From NCBI GenBank assembly GCA_942486035.1, contig CALNXK010000549.1:1-64000 (forward strand): a stretch of DNA of 64,000 nucleotides, given 5' to 3'. Positions within the stretch are counted from its first letter, which is position 1. Every line of letters starts with the position of its first letter. Shown here piece by piece: positions 53,101 to 64,000 of the stretch. Position numbers and translations under genes: made by a program. Under the pieces are notes generated by a model. The model saw only the letters and a program-made list of their open reading frames with translations, did no database searches and had not been told where the DNA came from. The DNA is from Porites lobata. Its lineage: Eukaryota > Cnidaria > Anthozoa > Scleractinia > Poritidae.

Positions 53101-56100
53101 TGTGACCATACCTCTTCCAACTAACAACGATGAATTGACAAGACTACTTGGTGTTGTTCCCAACCTCTCACGATTTTCAGAACATTTCTTAAACCAAGTC
53201 AGAACCACTGAGAACTCTGCTGAAGAGCAACAATGCGTTTATCTGGGAATAAAATAAACAGAAAGATTTTGATGAAATAAAGACCCTTATTTTAAACCCA
53301 CCACTGCTGAAATACTTCGATGTGGTTGAACAAGTGGATTAAGAGCCTGCCTCATGCAAGACGGCCAACCTATACACTTTGCATATAGAGAGAGCATTAA
53401 CTGACACTGAAAAATGCTACAGCCAAATTTATAGAAAGAGAAGCTAAGTATTGTATTTGGGCTCACCCGATTTCATACCTTAACACTTATGAGTAGGAAA
53501 GTGACAGTCAATAATGAACACAAAAGCCTCTTGCTGCCGTACAAAAGAAACCTGTTAAAGGAAACCTTGTTTGATGACTATAAAGCGAATGCTTTGTAAA
53601 ATCATGAGATATGACAAGTATGTTAAAGAAAAAGACCTCCTTATTGCAGATGCCCTGAGCAGATCTCAAACGACTAGCCACAACCGAAGCAAGATGGAAC
53701 AAGAGATTGAAACGACCAGACTGGTTCACGAAGATCAAAGCTTAAAGGAAGCCACTTAGCCGAAATTCCGGAAGCAACTGAGCAGGATACTGACTTACAG
53801 TTTGTAATCCACCATATATCGATTTGCTGGACATTATACAAACGAAACGTTCCCGTTGAAATTTTACCCTATTGGAGCGTATACAGGAATGATCGCATAC
53901 TAGTCTCAGCGGCACTGCCTGCGAAAGATCCTGAAATGAAATTGCACATATGGAATGAAATTGCGCATATGGGCAAAGGTCCAACCCTCAGGCGTGCCAG
54001 AACATCCTTATGGTGACCAGGGATGAACAAGCAACTGATGCAGTTCATTGATACATGTGAAGTCTGCAACGCTTTCCCGACTACGAACCAAGTTACAGAC
54101 CCAGGTCAAAAGTTGGGTCTGATATTTTTGAGTGGATCAAGGAACACTATCTGGTTATAGTTGACTATTATGCACATGTCATTGCCTTGCCCCAGGGGTA
54201 GAACCCGGGCCTGGCAAAGCACGGGAATGTGTCGGGGAATCCTTCTCAACCTTTATGAAATCTACTGATTTCTCGCAACAAATCGCAGAAACAGCGAGAA
54301 AACGTGCCCAGCATAGTAATCATTTGTGACTCGAGCGCTATGGTTATGTTGAAGTACTGTTCCTGTTGCCGATAAAATGAAAACTAAGGAAATACAATGA
54401 GTAACTGTAGTACTTAATAAATGTAAATGAATAAACATAAATAGTGGTAGGTAGGCATAGTTGGCCTTGAAACTAATTATAAAGCATCACAAGGCAGATT
54501 ATTACAAGTCGTATCACAGTAGTCTACAGGCAAAAAAAACATTACCAGTCTCTTGCTAATAATAACCTTCGTGAACTTGTCTTCGGGTGCTATTTTATTG
54601 TACTGATTATTATTGAAATATTAATGTATTATATTTCATTTCGCCGCTCCTAAAACGAATGAATAAAATTTGATCCCCAACTCGTCATAGACGGGTGCGT
54701 CACTGGGGTGCGTAGCTGGCGGGATCAGAGTGTGGGATTGCCTTTTAGGGAAGTGAGCTGCAAGGTGTTTCAGCGTCCATTATTCTCGTGCGTTAAATCC
54801 ACGGGTGTTTTTGACGTCTTTTTCAACAATCGCACGCAAGAAATCAAACCAACTACGCAGGCAACAACAAGAGCTATACTATCATAAAAAATGTCGCTTA
54901 AATCCCAGTTAGATGACGTAAATCTTTGTATCGGGGGAATATTAGTTGAGAAGCACTTAACCCAGGGGACTTTGCTATGTTAAATTTCCCCACCCCTGGG
55001 GCAAATTAAATTGTCGACCTTGCTCCACCCATTTTACAATCCCTTTGGTTGGCCTGGGGTTTACCCCTGGAGCAAGCCGATGACATCAGTGCATAACAGT
55101 GACTGGATTGAATTTGATTTGACGAAAAACCAAACTGAAGGTGAAACCACTGATTTGATGCAAAAACAGTTTGCGAGTTGGGAATTCCTAAAGTGTCGCA
55201 ACATGCAGTCTGTGTCATTTCCGACTCAGTTGAATTCCCACAATTCTGCGCGCCAAAGAAAGAAGATTAAACATTCAAAATCTTCAGCTACAGTAATTAC
55301 CACCAAAATGAAAGTAATGGAAAAGCTGAATCCGCTGTGAAGATTGTTAAGACTGCTGAGGAAAATCTGAGAAAAAAAACACTGAGTCCGTATGAAGCAT
55401 AACTTGACCAGCACAACACACCTGCGGCTGGCATGACAACATCTACCGCACAAACGTTGATAAAAGGTCTAACAAGAATTGAAATACCCATGAAAGCAAC
55501 ACTAATGCCAGCGGAGATTGCGGAAAAAGTGCTAGCAGAGAAAACTAAAAGAAACTAGAAGCCTCAAGGTTATTATGACCAGACTGCCAAAGATTTAAAT
55601 GAGGTAATGCCTGGAAATACCGTTGTAGTCAAGCCTAAGGGTCTACTGAAAGCACAAGGGTGGAAGAAAGAAACTGTCTTACAGAATTGCGGATACCGTT
55701 CATACGACGTTAACGTGAATGGTAAACTACTTATAAGAAACCGTGTAGAGACCACAAAGGCTATATACAGAACCTGTTAAATGCGCTAAGATGGAACAAA
55801 ATACTGTTAAACGAACGCGTTCGGTGAGCTTAGCGAAAATACCGCAAAGATACTCTAGCAGAACGTAAAATTGCAAATTTGCTGGAGAACGGTGTTAGAA
55901 GGTGCACCATAATTGCGATGCATCATGGGATGTCCGTGGAGATGAACCTTTCGTAATGGCGTTGAGTTGCGTTTACTGTTCGTGTCTGTTAAGATTATAT
56001 TGGTCTTGCAAAACACTGATAAACAGAAAAGTGGTTCAACGACGGAATCACTCTACATATTATTGTTAATTCCTCAAAAAAACTTTAACTGTAAAGCGCA

Positions 56101-59100
56101 AGCTTGCCTTTTAAGGAATGATAATTTGACTTCTTCGGTAGTTGTTGTGTTGAAGTATTAGCCAGTTGTCAAGAGATTTTGTCTCGAATAGAATTCCGTT
56201 GCTCATTATCATTAAAATGGGGAGAGTATTATTTCCTCTTCTACTTTTTTACTTCATTTTGCAGAGTACTCCAATGACATAATCCAAAAAAAGAACGAGA
56301 TAAATAAGAAGCGGCAAAGAGCCAGGAAATTAGTGGATGAATTTGTCAGGGGGATTGACGTCAGTTGTCAACAAGGTAGGGAGAGGAACATCCTCGGAGA
56401 ACAAGGACAGCTACTCACTTGTTGGGAACATGAGCTACTGTTCGGTCTTCGTAAATGAGAGGACTCAAATAAGTCAAGAGGAGGGTTTGCAAGACACGTA
56501 TTTTATTTCTAGTTAATTTAATCATAACTACCATTCGAGGGGAACTGCCTTAGTAAATTGCCACTTTGAAAGAGCGCATTTTTAACATTTGGGCATCTTT
56601 AATATTTTTGCTTATCTTATCGACTTACGAGCCATAAAAAAATGCTAAATTGAGAAGATGAAATTATATCTTAGTACATGCAGATGTTTATCTTACGAAG
56701 GAGCAAGAGGCATAGGTTCCTTCTCAAACAATGCAATGAAATTAGGGGCCAATCGCATATGCCTCGGTGTAGAAGGCAAAAGACGCAATCGTCATCTGAG
56801 TCGTAAATGTTTCAAAGGGTTGATTCACAGTACATATTGGGGCGAATTTCCGCACTGCATTAAGGATTTTCGAAGTGGAAAAAGGTTGACTACGATTCAA
56901 TCAAGGAAGATCAAAATTAATTTATGATTTAATTTTCACAATCCCTTAATTGTTGAAATTATGATTGAAACTTTTTGTAGTAAGAAGATAATAGTCTTAG
57001 CTTTTCATATCGATGTAAGAACTCAAAGTTTTTCTTTGGTTCAGAGTTATCATTACTTACCTTTTTAACTCTTTAAGTGTTGAATCCGATGCTTTCTTCG
57101 TTTTACATCGCTCGTGAGTATTACAAGTTCTCACAACGAGAATGAGCCCATTTCTAGCCAGTTTGGAAAAACTAAATTCCGTTTTAAGCCTCGACTCATG
57201 CAGCCCCTGTCTAAACCCTGCTCCGCTGTTCCTGGTGTTAAAAATTGTACTTTGATGTTAGGGCCCGTTTTAAGGAAAAAAGTTGTCCCGGAGAAGTGGT
57301 TCACCCTCCCAACCGAGTCAACTTTAGCGAACCCCTACATGAGGAAAAAAGGTGACCCCTTTTTACGAGCCAACAATGCTCGCGCGCATGCTCTTATTGT
57401 CCAAAACGGCGCTAGCGCATGCTGCGATTGTCTCGCCTTGACCAAATTGACCCGGCTGGGTGAGACAGTGTTTTTATGAAGAAAAGTTGGCCCGGCTAGG
57501 TGGATGACCCCATCATCGAAAAAAGGTGACCCAACTAGTGCGGCGAGACCAGACCCTTCTAGCCGAGCCAACTTTTGTTTGTCATGGTACGGTTTGCCAA
57601 GATTTATGAAGAGATGTAGGAAAAGTTGTTAGCTCGGGTAGACAAGCGGCCCTTCTACCCAGGACAAGGATTTTTCGGAATAAACAGGGCCTTAGGATCG
57701 TAAGGAGTACTTTGAATGTATTAAGCATAAAACGGCCAATTTATAACATTAATCCTCGGACGTACAAGGGGGCGGGGGGTGAATGCCACCGCCCCATAAG
57801 GTTTTTCTCAGTTTTTTTCCTAGAGGATAAAACATCAGCACTTGACGTTTTCAGTAGCTGTTCGTTCATTCCTCGCGCAGATTTTGAGGCAAGTTTAGTG
57901 ATGGTCAGTTGCTATGATTACGAGATATGACGTCATAAGTAGCAGGTGGTCAAGCCAATTTTGGGTGAAAATACATGTTATTTCAACTTCTTTCAACAAT
58001 ATACAATACAATATTGTGGCTAAAATCATGCAAAATGTTTATTTATGTGTTATTTTTCATGTAAAGCACAAAAAATTACCATTTCTCGCGGTTTTCACCT
58101 GATTTCCAATTCTTGGTAAAATCCAAGATGGCGACCATTGCTGGTGACGTCACAGGCCTCCAGCAGCGCCACCACCCATAAAATATACTTCATCTTGTTA
58201 AGAAGATCACGACAAAGACTTTCCACTAAAAGTAAAATCGTTTCAATATGCTGCAACATATTAAAAACTCCGGGGAGGGGTTCCATCAACTCCCCCCTCT
58301 TGTGCCACGGTGGGGGTATGAATTTGCTTGTTCGTCCGAGGGTTAAGATTCATTTCTTCTTCTCAACTTAGAAATAACATGCAACTTTGATGTATCAATG
58401 TGCGGTTTCAAGCTAGGCAAAGATGACAAGCTTAGGTGGACTCGACACAGGGGAAGCCCATCTTCCAGTAAAGGACCTCCCTATGATCACACCACTAGAA
58501 ACATGACAGGTGAACTCTAAAGTAATTAAATTACAACTAGCCAAACTTACTATTAGCAGAGACAGTTACGGTTAGTTAGAGCATCCAGTCATCAAATTGT
58601 AGACAAAAAGAATTAAACCAAAATTGTTTTTTTTTTTAGGTTTCATATCTAAATCCGAGTTTTTGCACTATCCTGGGTTATCTTCACCCAGCCTTTGGCC
58701 CGTTGGGCCTAGAAAAATTATCCTCGAGACTACCCTTATTCTTAGGGTCCGGTTGAGCCAAACAGACCCCCCCCGACCCCCCTACTTACTTGATGATCTG
58801 AATCCGCTAATATATAGTAACCCTATTTGCTCTTGCTCTACAATATCCAATTGCATGTAGCACTTCCCGCGGCTCTCAATCCAGAAAGGAGCCTTAACAC
58901 TTAAGTTTTTTTAATGTTTCTTTTACGTTGCACTTACGAGGTCAGAGAACTATTTTAGCATTTGCGCGCAGACTATGAAAAATCTTATTCTAGGTCTACT
59001 GAAAAACGTTTTTTAGTAAGCACGGTTATTTTTCTTTCCTGTATCCGTATCTCTTTGTAAGTTGTTACACATTCATTTTTTACAGTTATCTAGTCAACAA

Positions 59101-60354
59101 GAACTTACAAAATTGGACAGTCGGTCCTCAACTTAAAACTACTGGTTAGTTATAAGTTGCTACCCTCTATCCATCTTTATCTCTTTAAAGGTTATTACAT
59201 GTACATAGAAGCATCCAGTCCACATCAACCAGGTGATGATGCAAAATTGCACAGTCCTCCACTTAAGTTCTTTGGGATTATGTGCCTTGAATTCTATTAC
59301 TATATGTCTGGTGCAGTTAATGGAAGCCTGAACGTCACCACAAATGAAACAGTAGTGTTCTCTGCGAGTGGTGATAAAGGAGGCATATGGAATAAAGCTA
59401 GTATAAATATATCATCTATTGTGGGATTGCATTGGGTAAGCATTAATGAGACCACATCGATCGGTATCAAAACCGTCTGAAAACAGCTTTCTCTAAACGC
59501 AGAAGGAAGCCAATGATTTTAAGAGGCATAAGGCAGAAATCTTTGACAACCTTTTGAGAATTTGCGAGAGTTTAAATTCCACAAATCCTACTTTAGACGG
59601 ACTTTCTGTATTTATCAGCAAAACAAGTAAAACTATAATACTTCATCTTATTATTAACTATAAATTAAACACATACAAAATGTAAGTTATATATCTCTCT
59701 AAAGTTCGTAAATGCAAAGAAAAATATCACTTAGCGTTTCAAAGCGGATGTGCCTGCTGTTTGTCTCAATTATCTAGTTCTTTAAACTTTCCAGTTAATT
59801 CTTCATTTCTGCAATATTAATTTGCCTTTAAAGTCCATCATTAAAGCGACCCTTCCAGACTGATTACACTGTAATACCATGTTTCTGACAGGTAACATTT
59901 GAAGGCGTAGTAGGAAGCAGTATCACTGGTGACATAGCAATTGATGACTTCTTCTTTGCAGGGGGGTCTTGTCCTTATGGTAAGTACTTCGATCAAAGGG
60001 TGTACTTTCCCGTATTTTGAGAAGGAAAAAACATTTCTTCACAACAATGGATAAAAAATATGTATTTGTTACGAAGTATTTTCTACCTGCATTGAAACTA
60101 TTTACGGTTGTCTTTAAAAGAAGTGGCAGAAGTATATCGTCGGATGACACTTAAAGGGTGGATTTATTTGTAATATGCGCTTATAGCAGTAGCATTCTCC
60201 CGTTGCAATTTTTCTTTGAGTTTAAGCTCAAAACCAATTAAAAGAAAATAATTGAACGAGTAGATGCGATGACTATACGCGTTGTACGGAATACTCTCTC
60301 CCTTTCCGCAGAGGCCTCTTTGCTTTCTGTGCGAATATTCTGGTGCATTTTGAG
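50183..60354 (+). CDS. Secreted or membrane MAM-domain protein gene, partial (3' part uncertain)
   Basis: Exons: 50183-50261, 56265-56375, 58372-58509, 59191-59435, 59892-59979, and possibly 60312-60354. All have good GT/AG borders and their phases chain (1,1,1,0,1). The first encodes a signal peptide, MDVLKTSITVFLILIPVIIK, and a splice acceptor lies at 50174 just before the ATG, so an upstream 5'-UTR exon exists. The second gives a short charged helix (QKKNEINKKRQRARKLVDEF). Exons 3-5 make one complete MAM domain: ITCNFDVSMCGFKLGKDD, WTRHRG, YDHT, YYMYIEAS, CLEFYYYMSG, VTFEGVVG, GDIAIDDFFF, then C. MAM domains are adhesion modules of receptors and secreted proteins. Exon 1 and exon 2 are 6 kb apart because of a gypsy insertion. 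The gene probably continues to the right. Confidence 0.85.
51160..52200 (+). pseudogene. Gypsy gag and protease remnants
   Basis: Gag shows VWLGPEGQKIYDSFDW, matching the family's L-G-x-x-G-x-x-IY-x-[ST]F block, then a possible knuckle (CRNCNH). A protease-like block at about 52030-52085 reads DSDSACSILPVNVYEDI, where gypsy proteases have D-[ST]-G-A; here the glycine is replaced. Stops separate the parts. Confidence 0.65.
52490..53500 (+). pseudogene. Gypsy reverse transcriptase / RNase H remnants
   Basis: Fragments in order: LTEPTEWVSAPTVVNCK and LCIGSRQLN (RT start), a DVK.AFSGLYH-like piece, FGISVAPEEFQRTIGE, then the polymerase motif IVDDILIWGD, then the post-RT block NNDELTRLLGVVPNLSRF. 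RNase H-like text follows to about 53500, with many stops. The D-D of VDD is present, but the frame cannot be read through. Confidence 0.75.
53560..55790 (+). pseudogene. Gypsy integrase remnants, interrupted
   Basis: From 53640, LLIADALSRS marks the RNase H-integrase linker. Zinc-finger and core pieces follow (EWIKEHYLVIVDYYAHVIAL at about 54125-54190). After foreign sequence, the C-terminal part returns at about 55340-55780: LDQHNTPAAGMTTSTAQ, YYDQTAKDLNEVMPGNTVVV and YRSYDVNVNGKLLIRNR, the usual gypsy tail. Confidence 0.75.
54690..55090. mobile_element. Short repeats inserted in the gypsy integrase region
   Basis: Two stretches. At 54708-54868, GTGCGTAGCTGGCGGGATCA opens and AACTACGCAGGCAAC closes, weakly inverted and related to the ends of the element at 22585-22801. 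At about 54960-55075, CCCAGGGGACTTTGCT and CCCCTGGAGCAAGCCGATGA surround a CCCCTGGGGC core. The borders are uncertain. Confidence 0.45.
56040..59190. other. Introns of the MAM gene with repeats
   Basis: Besides exons 56265-56375 and 58372-58509, this holds the dispersed repeat at 57756-58350 and a low-complexity run CCCCCCCCGACCCCCC at about 58764. The 121-codon plus-strand frame at 57114-57479 covers a GGTGACCC/TTGGCCCGGC-rich stretch that is also repeat-like. I see no other coding sequence. Confidence 0.5.
57756..58350. repeat. Dispersed repeat family, copy 2 (complete, with inverted ends)
   Basis: The ends TTAATCCTCGGACGTAC and GTTCGTCCGAGGGTTAAG are inverted, so this is a non-autonomous DNA transposon of about 600 bp. 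It is the uninterrupted reference for the copy at 40950-41490. Confidence 0.8.
60312..60354 (+). CDS. Possible further exon of the MAM gene
   Basis: A strong pyrimidine-rich acceptor (CTCTCTCCCTTTCCGCAG) and a GTATGT donor bound 43 open bases in the phase left by exon 59892-59979. They would encode ASLLSVRIFWCIL, a hydrophobic stretch. It is supported by splice sites and phase only. Confidence 0.35.
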
Positions 60355-60394
60355 GTATGTTTTCAAAAATTCGGCTAGATATACTTAATCGTTA

Positions 60395-60700
60395 TTAACG
60401 CTCGGACGTACACTCAAATTCACACTCCCACAGTTGTACAAGTGGGGGGGTGGAACTCTCCCCTAGAGTTTTTGATATGTTCTAGTATTTCGAAACAGTG
60501 GAAAGTCTTTGACCTTCTTAACAAGATGAGGTACATTTAATAGGTGGTGGCGCTCTTGGAGGTCTATGATGTCACCAACAATCGTGGCCATCTTAGCCGC
60601 CATCTTGGATTTTGCCGAGAATTAGACATCAGGTTAAAACCACGAGAAATGGTGATTTTTTTTGTGCTTGACATGAAAAATAACACATGAATAAGTACTA
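60395..60700. repeat. Dispersed repeat family, copy 3 (reverse orientation, partial)
   Basis: Starts ATTAACGCTCGGACGTACAC and carries the reverse complement of the copy 2 right half: CTTCTTAACAAGATGAGGTA, GGTGGTGGCGCT, GCCATCTTGGATTTTGCC, and GAGAAATGGTGATTTTTTTT. The other end is missing. Confidence 0.75.
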
Positions 60701-61075
60701 TGTCCTCCTTGTAGAAGTTCTGGCTTTTCCGCTTTGAAAATCGACCAGTTTAGTCTCTTTTTTGTATGGGAGGTCACGTTTGAGGCCAAATATTTGTTCG
60801 GCAAGTCACTTTATTCATTTGTCAGCATATGGATATGTTAGTCTGACTATTAAGGAAGACTCTCTGATTACGTCGTGTGGACGTTCTGGCTTTTCGTCAA
60901 TTTCTGAAAGTACTCCTGTTCGTTTACGTTCGTAAAGCCCGAGGACACGCTCGACTTGGTTTGAAACTCCCGCCTGCAGATTAATGTTTTCAAACGGATC
61001 TAAACTTGAATAATTAACTTATACAATGTTTCCTCAATGTTTTTACATGTTAACCAACTCAGGACTTCAAAGAGA

Positions 61076-61385
61076 AATGTCATACCCAGGGAGAATGATT
61101 ATCCTCTCTTGCATTTACTTCACTTCCATCGTTTTACAAATAGAAACTGATGCATGGAGTGCACAAACCAGTCGAGTAAAAGAGCGCGTCTTTAATATGA
61201 GCTGCTTTGACTGGTTTAACGAAACTGAAACGCAACGGAACGCAACGATTAAACAAAAGGAAGTGTTCCGCTCATTTCTTTTGCTATTTGACAACGCTTT
61301 TTTATGTATTGAGAGAAACTGTTTAGCCGTCGCACGCAGTCAGATCAGTCAGATCATTCTAAGGGTATTAAAACCGTTTCATTGA
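61076..61385 (+). other. Hypothetical ORF with a signal-like start
   Basis: From the ATG at 61094 the frame reads MIILSCIYFTSIVLQIETDA, like a secretory signal, then a charged part with NMSCFDWFNETETQRN, and stops after about 97 codons. It has four cysteines and N-x-[ST] sites. No family was recognised. It may be a small secreted protein, a first exon with an unseen donor, or chance. Confidence 0.3.
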
Positions 61386-61579
61386 CAGCTAGCAATCCTT
61401 TTACGGACGTAGTCGGCATTCCGATAGCTTAGTTATTCAATTATTATGCCGCGGATTAAAAAACTGGGCACTGTAAGTACATGTCGCAAAAGACGATAGC
61501 ATTCTGGGCAATGAATCATTTCTAAAGCCTTTTGAAACAATAGGGAACAAAACTCTCTAAGGGAGAGAGGATGAATTCG

Positions 61580-64000
61580 TTTCTACTTACCCCTACCAGG
61601 AAAGAACGCACGGACGTACGGAGGGACGTACGGTGACGTCATAACCAAATTTCTCGCATCGACAGTTTTCCATTTTCTCTTAGGGATGAAGCTCCACGCT
61701 CGCGCGAGCGGAGGCTCCACTATTAACCGAGATTTACCGACAATCGACATATATCGAAAATGTTAACCTACTACCGACAAAGTAACTGAGTAACTGAATT
61801 TTGACCGTCAGCCGACAGGTGGACCCCTCCCCCCCCATTCATACCCCCTTAAAAACATGTCAACAATGGGCAGAGGTTTTCTGACAGATCCCCTCGACCG
61901 GGGCCGACAATTAAGGGGAAAAATGCCCAACAAATGCCCGGGGGGGGGGGGGAATGTACACGCTTGGAATTGATTGAGCCATTAACTTAAAATGCCCTAA
62001 GGAATAAAGAGACTGAAGGAAAACATACCCTGGATGGCACATTGCGCGATGCTATGGAGGCCCGCTCATGATTCCTTATCATCGATTGTAACATTCTACA
62101 ATTTTATACAGAGTGAGATGATAGAATAATTCAGTTTTGACTAACCTAATCGTGCTCTTTGATTAAAGAACCACGAAAATGTAATTAGAAACTGATGTTA
62201 TGAAAGTTCGAACTTCAAAATAATATAGTTATATTACATTTACAAAAATAATGTACTTATATTACATTTACACTAAAGTCAAACCTCTTTAATACGGACA
62301 CTAAAGGGACAGAACCAAGTGTCCGCTTTACAGAGGTGTCCGTATTATGGAGATAGGGAATGTATGATTTTGGCTATTCTGGGACCAAACGAACTGTCCG
62401 TATTATAGAGGTGTCCGTAAGGAGAGGTTAGACTGTATCTGCTTAATCTGCAGCAATCCGTAGCTAAAGGAAGTTATCGACAGATGACGTAAATATCCTT
62501 AGACCGATCAAAGTTCGGCAAAAGATATTTTTTTATCTTTTAAAAAGTGAATAAAAAGTATGATCATCTGAAGGGAGCTGTGAAGCATTTTGTGGCTTAC
62601 GGAGTCAAGTGGTTCATCCTACTCTTACTAGGCACCATGTCTACTGTTATGATGCAGTTCGATATGCAAGAACTCTAACCAGCTGCTACGAATTCGGAAA
62701 CCACTGAGGAAGCATAGTGTTAAGAACCTTTTGAACAGTAGATTCACTTTCCGATTGTGACCAATTCTCGTTTTTCTGTTCGTAATGACAATCATTATTA
62801 CTGTCACTCGTATTCTGGCCGCAAGGTTTGGTCCAGCGAGCCCATGCTACAAAATGTCTGGCAAAGAATATGAAAGAAACCAGTGGTGTACTCCCAGCAA
62901 CTAAGGAGAATGGAGGTAACCTAACTTTCCTCCCACTTCAACACTTAGCATTTAGTGCTCTAATGCTGCGCTCTTCTAGATTATTGAACTCAAGTAAGGG
63001 TTGCATTGTGCAAGCCATTTCATTCCTAAAACTACGAGCGATTTCAATTAATTCATCCAGTGGTCAATGAAACGTACGCCTTAGCAAGATATATAACCTT
63101 AAAAAAAAACCTCCAAAGGCCAGGATTTGGTAACAAAATGTCGTCATCTAATTTTCATGCCAAGAAAGACCCTCAAACGTCGAGCCCGAAAATCCTCCTA
63201 GAAAAAATCGAGAAAAGGAAAAATAGAAAGAGCAAGGAGAAAGAAAGGACGAGAAGGAAAAAGGCCAATGACTGCACTCTTAGTTTTTATGTTGACTTCT
63301 CTATTTTGGTTGTAACGTTATTCAAAAATCCAGCTCTGATATATATTTTTTCTACCCTTGCGGCCAACAGAAATCTGATAAAAAAAGGATATAATTTAAA
63401 AGCTAATGATTAACTAACGTGGTTGCCCTGTGTTAATAGCTCAAAATGTTTAACGCTTAATTTTGACATGTTCCGCCGAACGGATTTTGGCGGATTTTTA
63501 GTGTGTTGCTAGATAGGCCACCCTTACTTAAATGGCGTTGAAAACAATTCTGTTGCAATTAGTTTGATGTTGAGCCTCGAAAATGCCTAGATTGACTGGA
63601 CTAAAGCCCTCGGCTCTTCCGGCTTTCTCCCTCTTCGAGGAGCAGGCACAGGCTTTGTTGTCGTACAGCCACTTCCACTCATTTTTGATCCTCCACTATA
63701 TATACTACATTTCACTATATACACTACATTCCACAGAGAAGCAACGCTAAAAACTGCTTTAGAATTACTGGATTACAGCGTCAAGATTCCAAGCCAAATG
63801 CAGACAATAACACGAGCTATTCTCCCTCGAAATCAATCACCGAGTGTATCAAATTCACAAAGAGGGCGGAGTTGTGAACAGATTTTTGACAGCTCGACGA
63901 CATTTTTGAACCCCCTGGTCGGAGCGAACTCATTGTATGGAAAAAGGACAGTCAGTTTTTTCTCGCTCGCCAAACGCGCCTTACGGGCGTGTAAGGTTCG
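61580..64000. other. Right end: repeats, no gene recognised
   Basis: Contents: the repeat-like CGGACGTACGGAGGGACGTA and AAGCTCCACGCTCGCGCGAG (61600-61720), a G run (61938), the TGTCCGTATTA repeat at 62276-62440, and two ORFs (62828-63070; 63060-63413). The latter has a lysine-rich stretch (EKIEKRKNRKSKEKERTRRK) but no other support. Confidence 0.5.
62276..62440. mobile_element. Second copy of the TGTCCGTATTA inverted-end repeat
   Basis: AAGTCAAACCTCTTTAATAC at the left is mirrored by GGAGAGGTTAGACTG. GAGGTGTCCGTATTATGGAG and GTCCGTATTATAGAGGTGTC lie inside. It is related to 14356-14547. Confidence 0.75.

Larger units (their letters stand above)
50590..56030 (+). mobile_element. Ty3/gypsy retrotransposon in intron 1 of the MAM gene, heavily decayed
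   Basis: Two related stretches, about 50618-50708 and 55917-56010, share GCATCATGGGA, TAATGGCGTTGAGTTG and GTTTACTGTTCGT and look like LTR remnants in direct orientation. Between them lie gag, protease, RT, RNase H and integrase pieces in gypsy order on the plus strand, all broken by stops and frameshifts. At least one later insertion (about 54690-55090) sits inside the integrase part. Confidence 0.85.

Noticed and set aside
57114..57479. 121-codon plus-strand ORF
   Set aside because: It covers repeat-like GGTGACCC/GGCCCGGC sequence inside a MAM gene intron, and the reverse strand is open as well.
63060..63413. 117-codon lysine-rich ORF at the right end
   Set aside because: Low-complexity basic text with no family, splice or promoter support.

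Overview
This window looks like animal nuclear DNA, most likely from a stony coral or a close cnidarian relative. It is AT-rich, its genes are split into many small exons with GT-AG introns, and it is packed with short inverted-repeat elements that I recognise from coral genomes. I see no bacterial operons, rRNA, tRNA or CRISPR array.

Three host genes are supported. (1) From the left edge to 15,497, minus strand: a strawberry-notch (SBNO)-like helicase gene in about 15 exons. Its 5' end is inside the window and its 3' end runs off the left edge. The copy looks broken: the exon(s) for the nucleotide-binding (Walker A) loop are not found, and four exons carry one-base losses in A or T runs. (2) 17,483-34,189, minus strand: a receptor tyrosine kinase gene with an unusual plan: signal peptide, C-type lectin domain, a second shortened lectin domain, a Ly6/uPAR-like cysteine-rich domain, a transmembrane helix, and a kinase domain split by an insert of about 160 residues. 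Its exon phases chain correctly from signal peptide to membrane helix and again across the kinase. (3) 50,183 to at least 59,979, plus strand: a secreted or membrane protein gene with signal peptide and a complete MAM domain, probably continuing to the right.

Most of the rest is mobile DNA. A decayed BEL/Pao retrotransposon (about 42.2-48.8 kb) keeps an intact 682-codon RNase H-integrase frame. A Ty3/gypsy element (about 50.6-56.0 kb), badly broken, sits inside intron 1 of the MAM gene between two LTR remnants. LINE fragments lie at 20.3-22.9 kb (introns of the kinase gene) and 49.6 kb. At least fifteen MITE-like elements are seen. Two are nested in older repeats with visible target-site duplications, and one is a near-perfect 111-bp palindrome with an 8-bp duplication.

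By region: 0-15.5 kb SBNO-like gene and intronic repeats; 15.5-17.5 kb intergenic with a MITE; 17.5-34.2 kb lectin kinase receptor; 34.2-42.2 kb repeats without a clear gene; 42.2-48.8 kb BEL/Pao; 48.8-50.2 kb fragments; 50.2-60.4 kb MAM gene with the gypsy insertion; 60.4-64 kb repeats and unassigned ORFs. The lectin kinase and the MAM gene are transcribed away from each other. Both have adhesion-type ectodomains, but nothing in the sequence proves that they work together.
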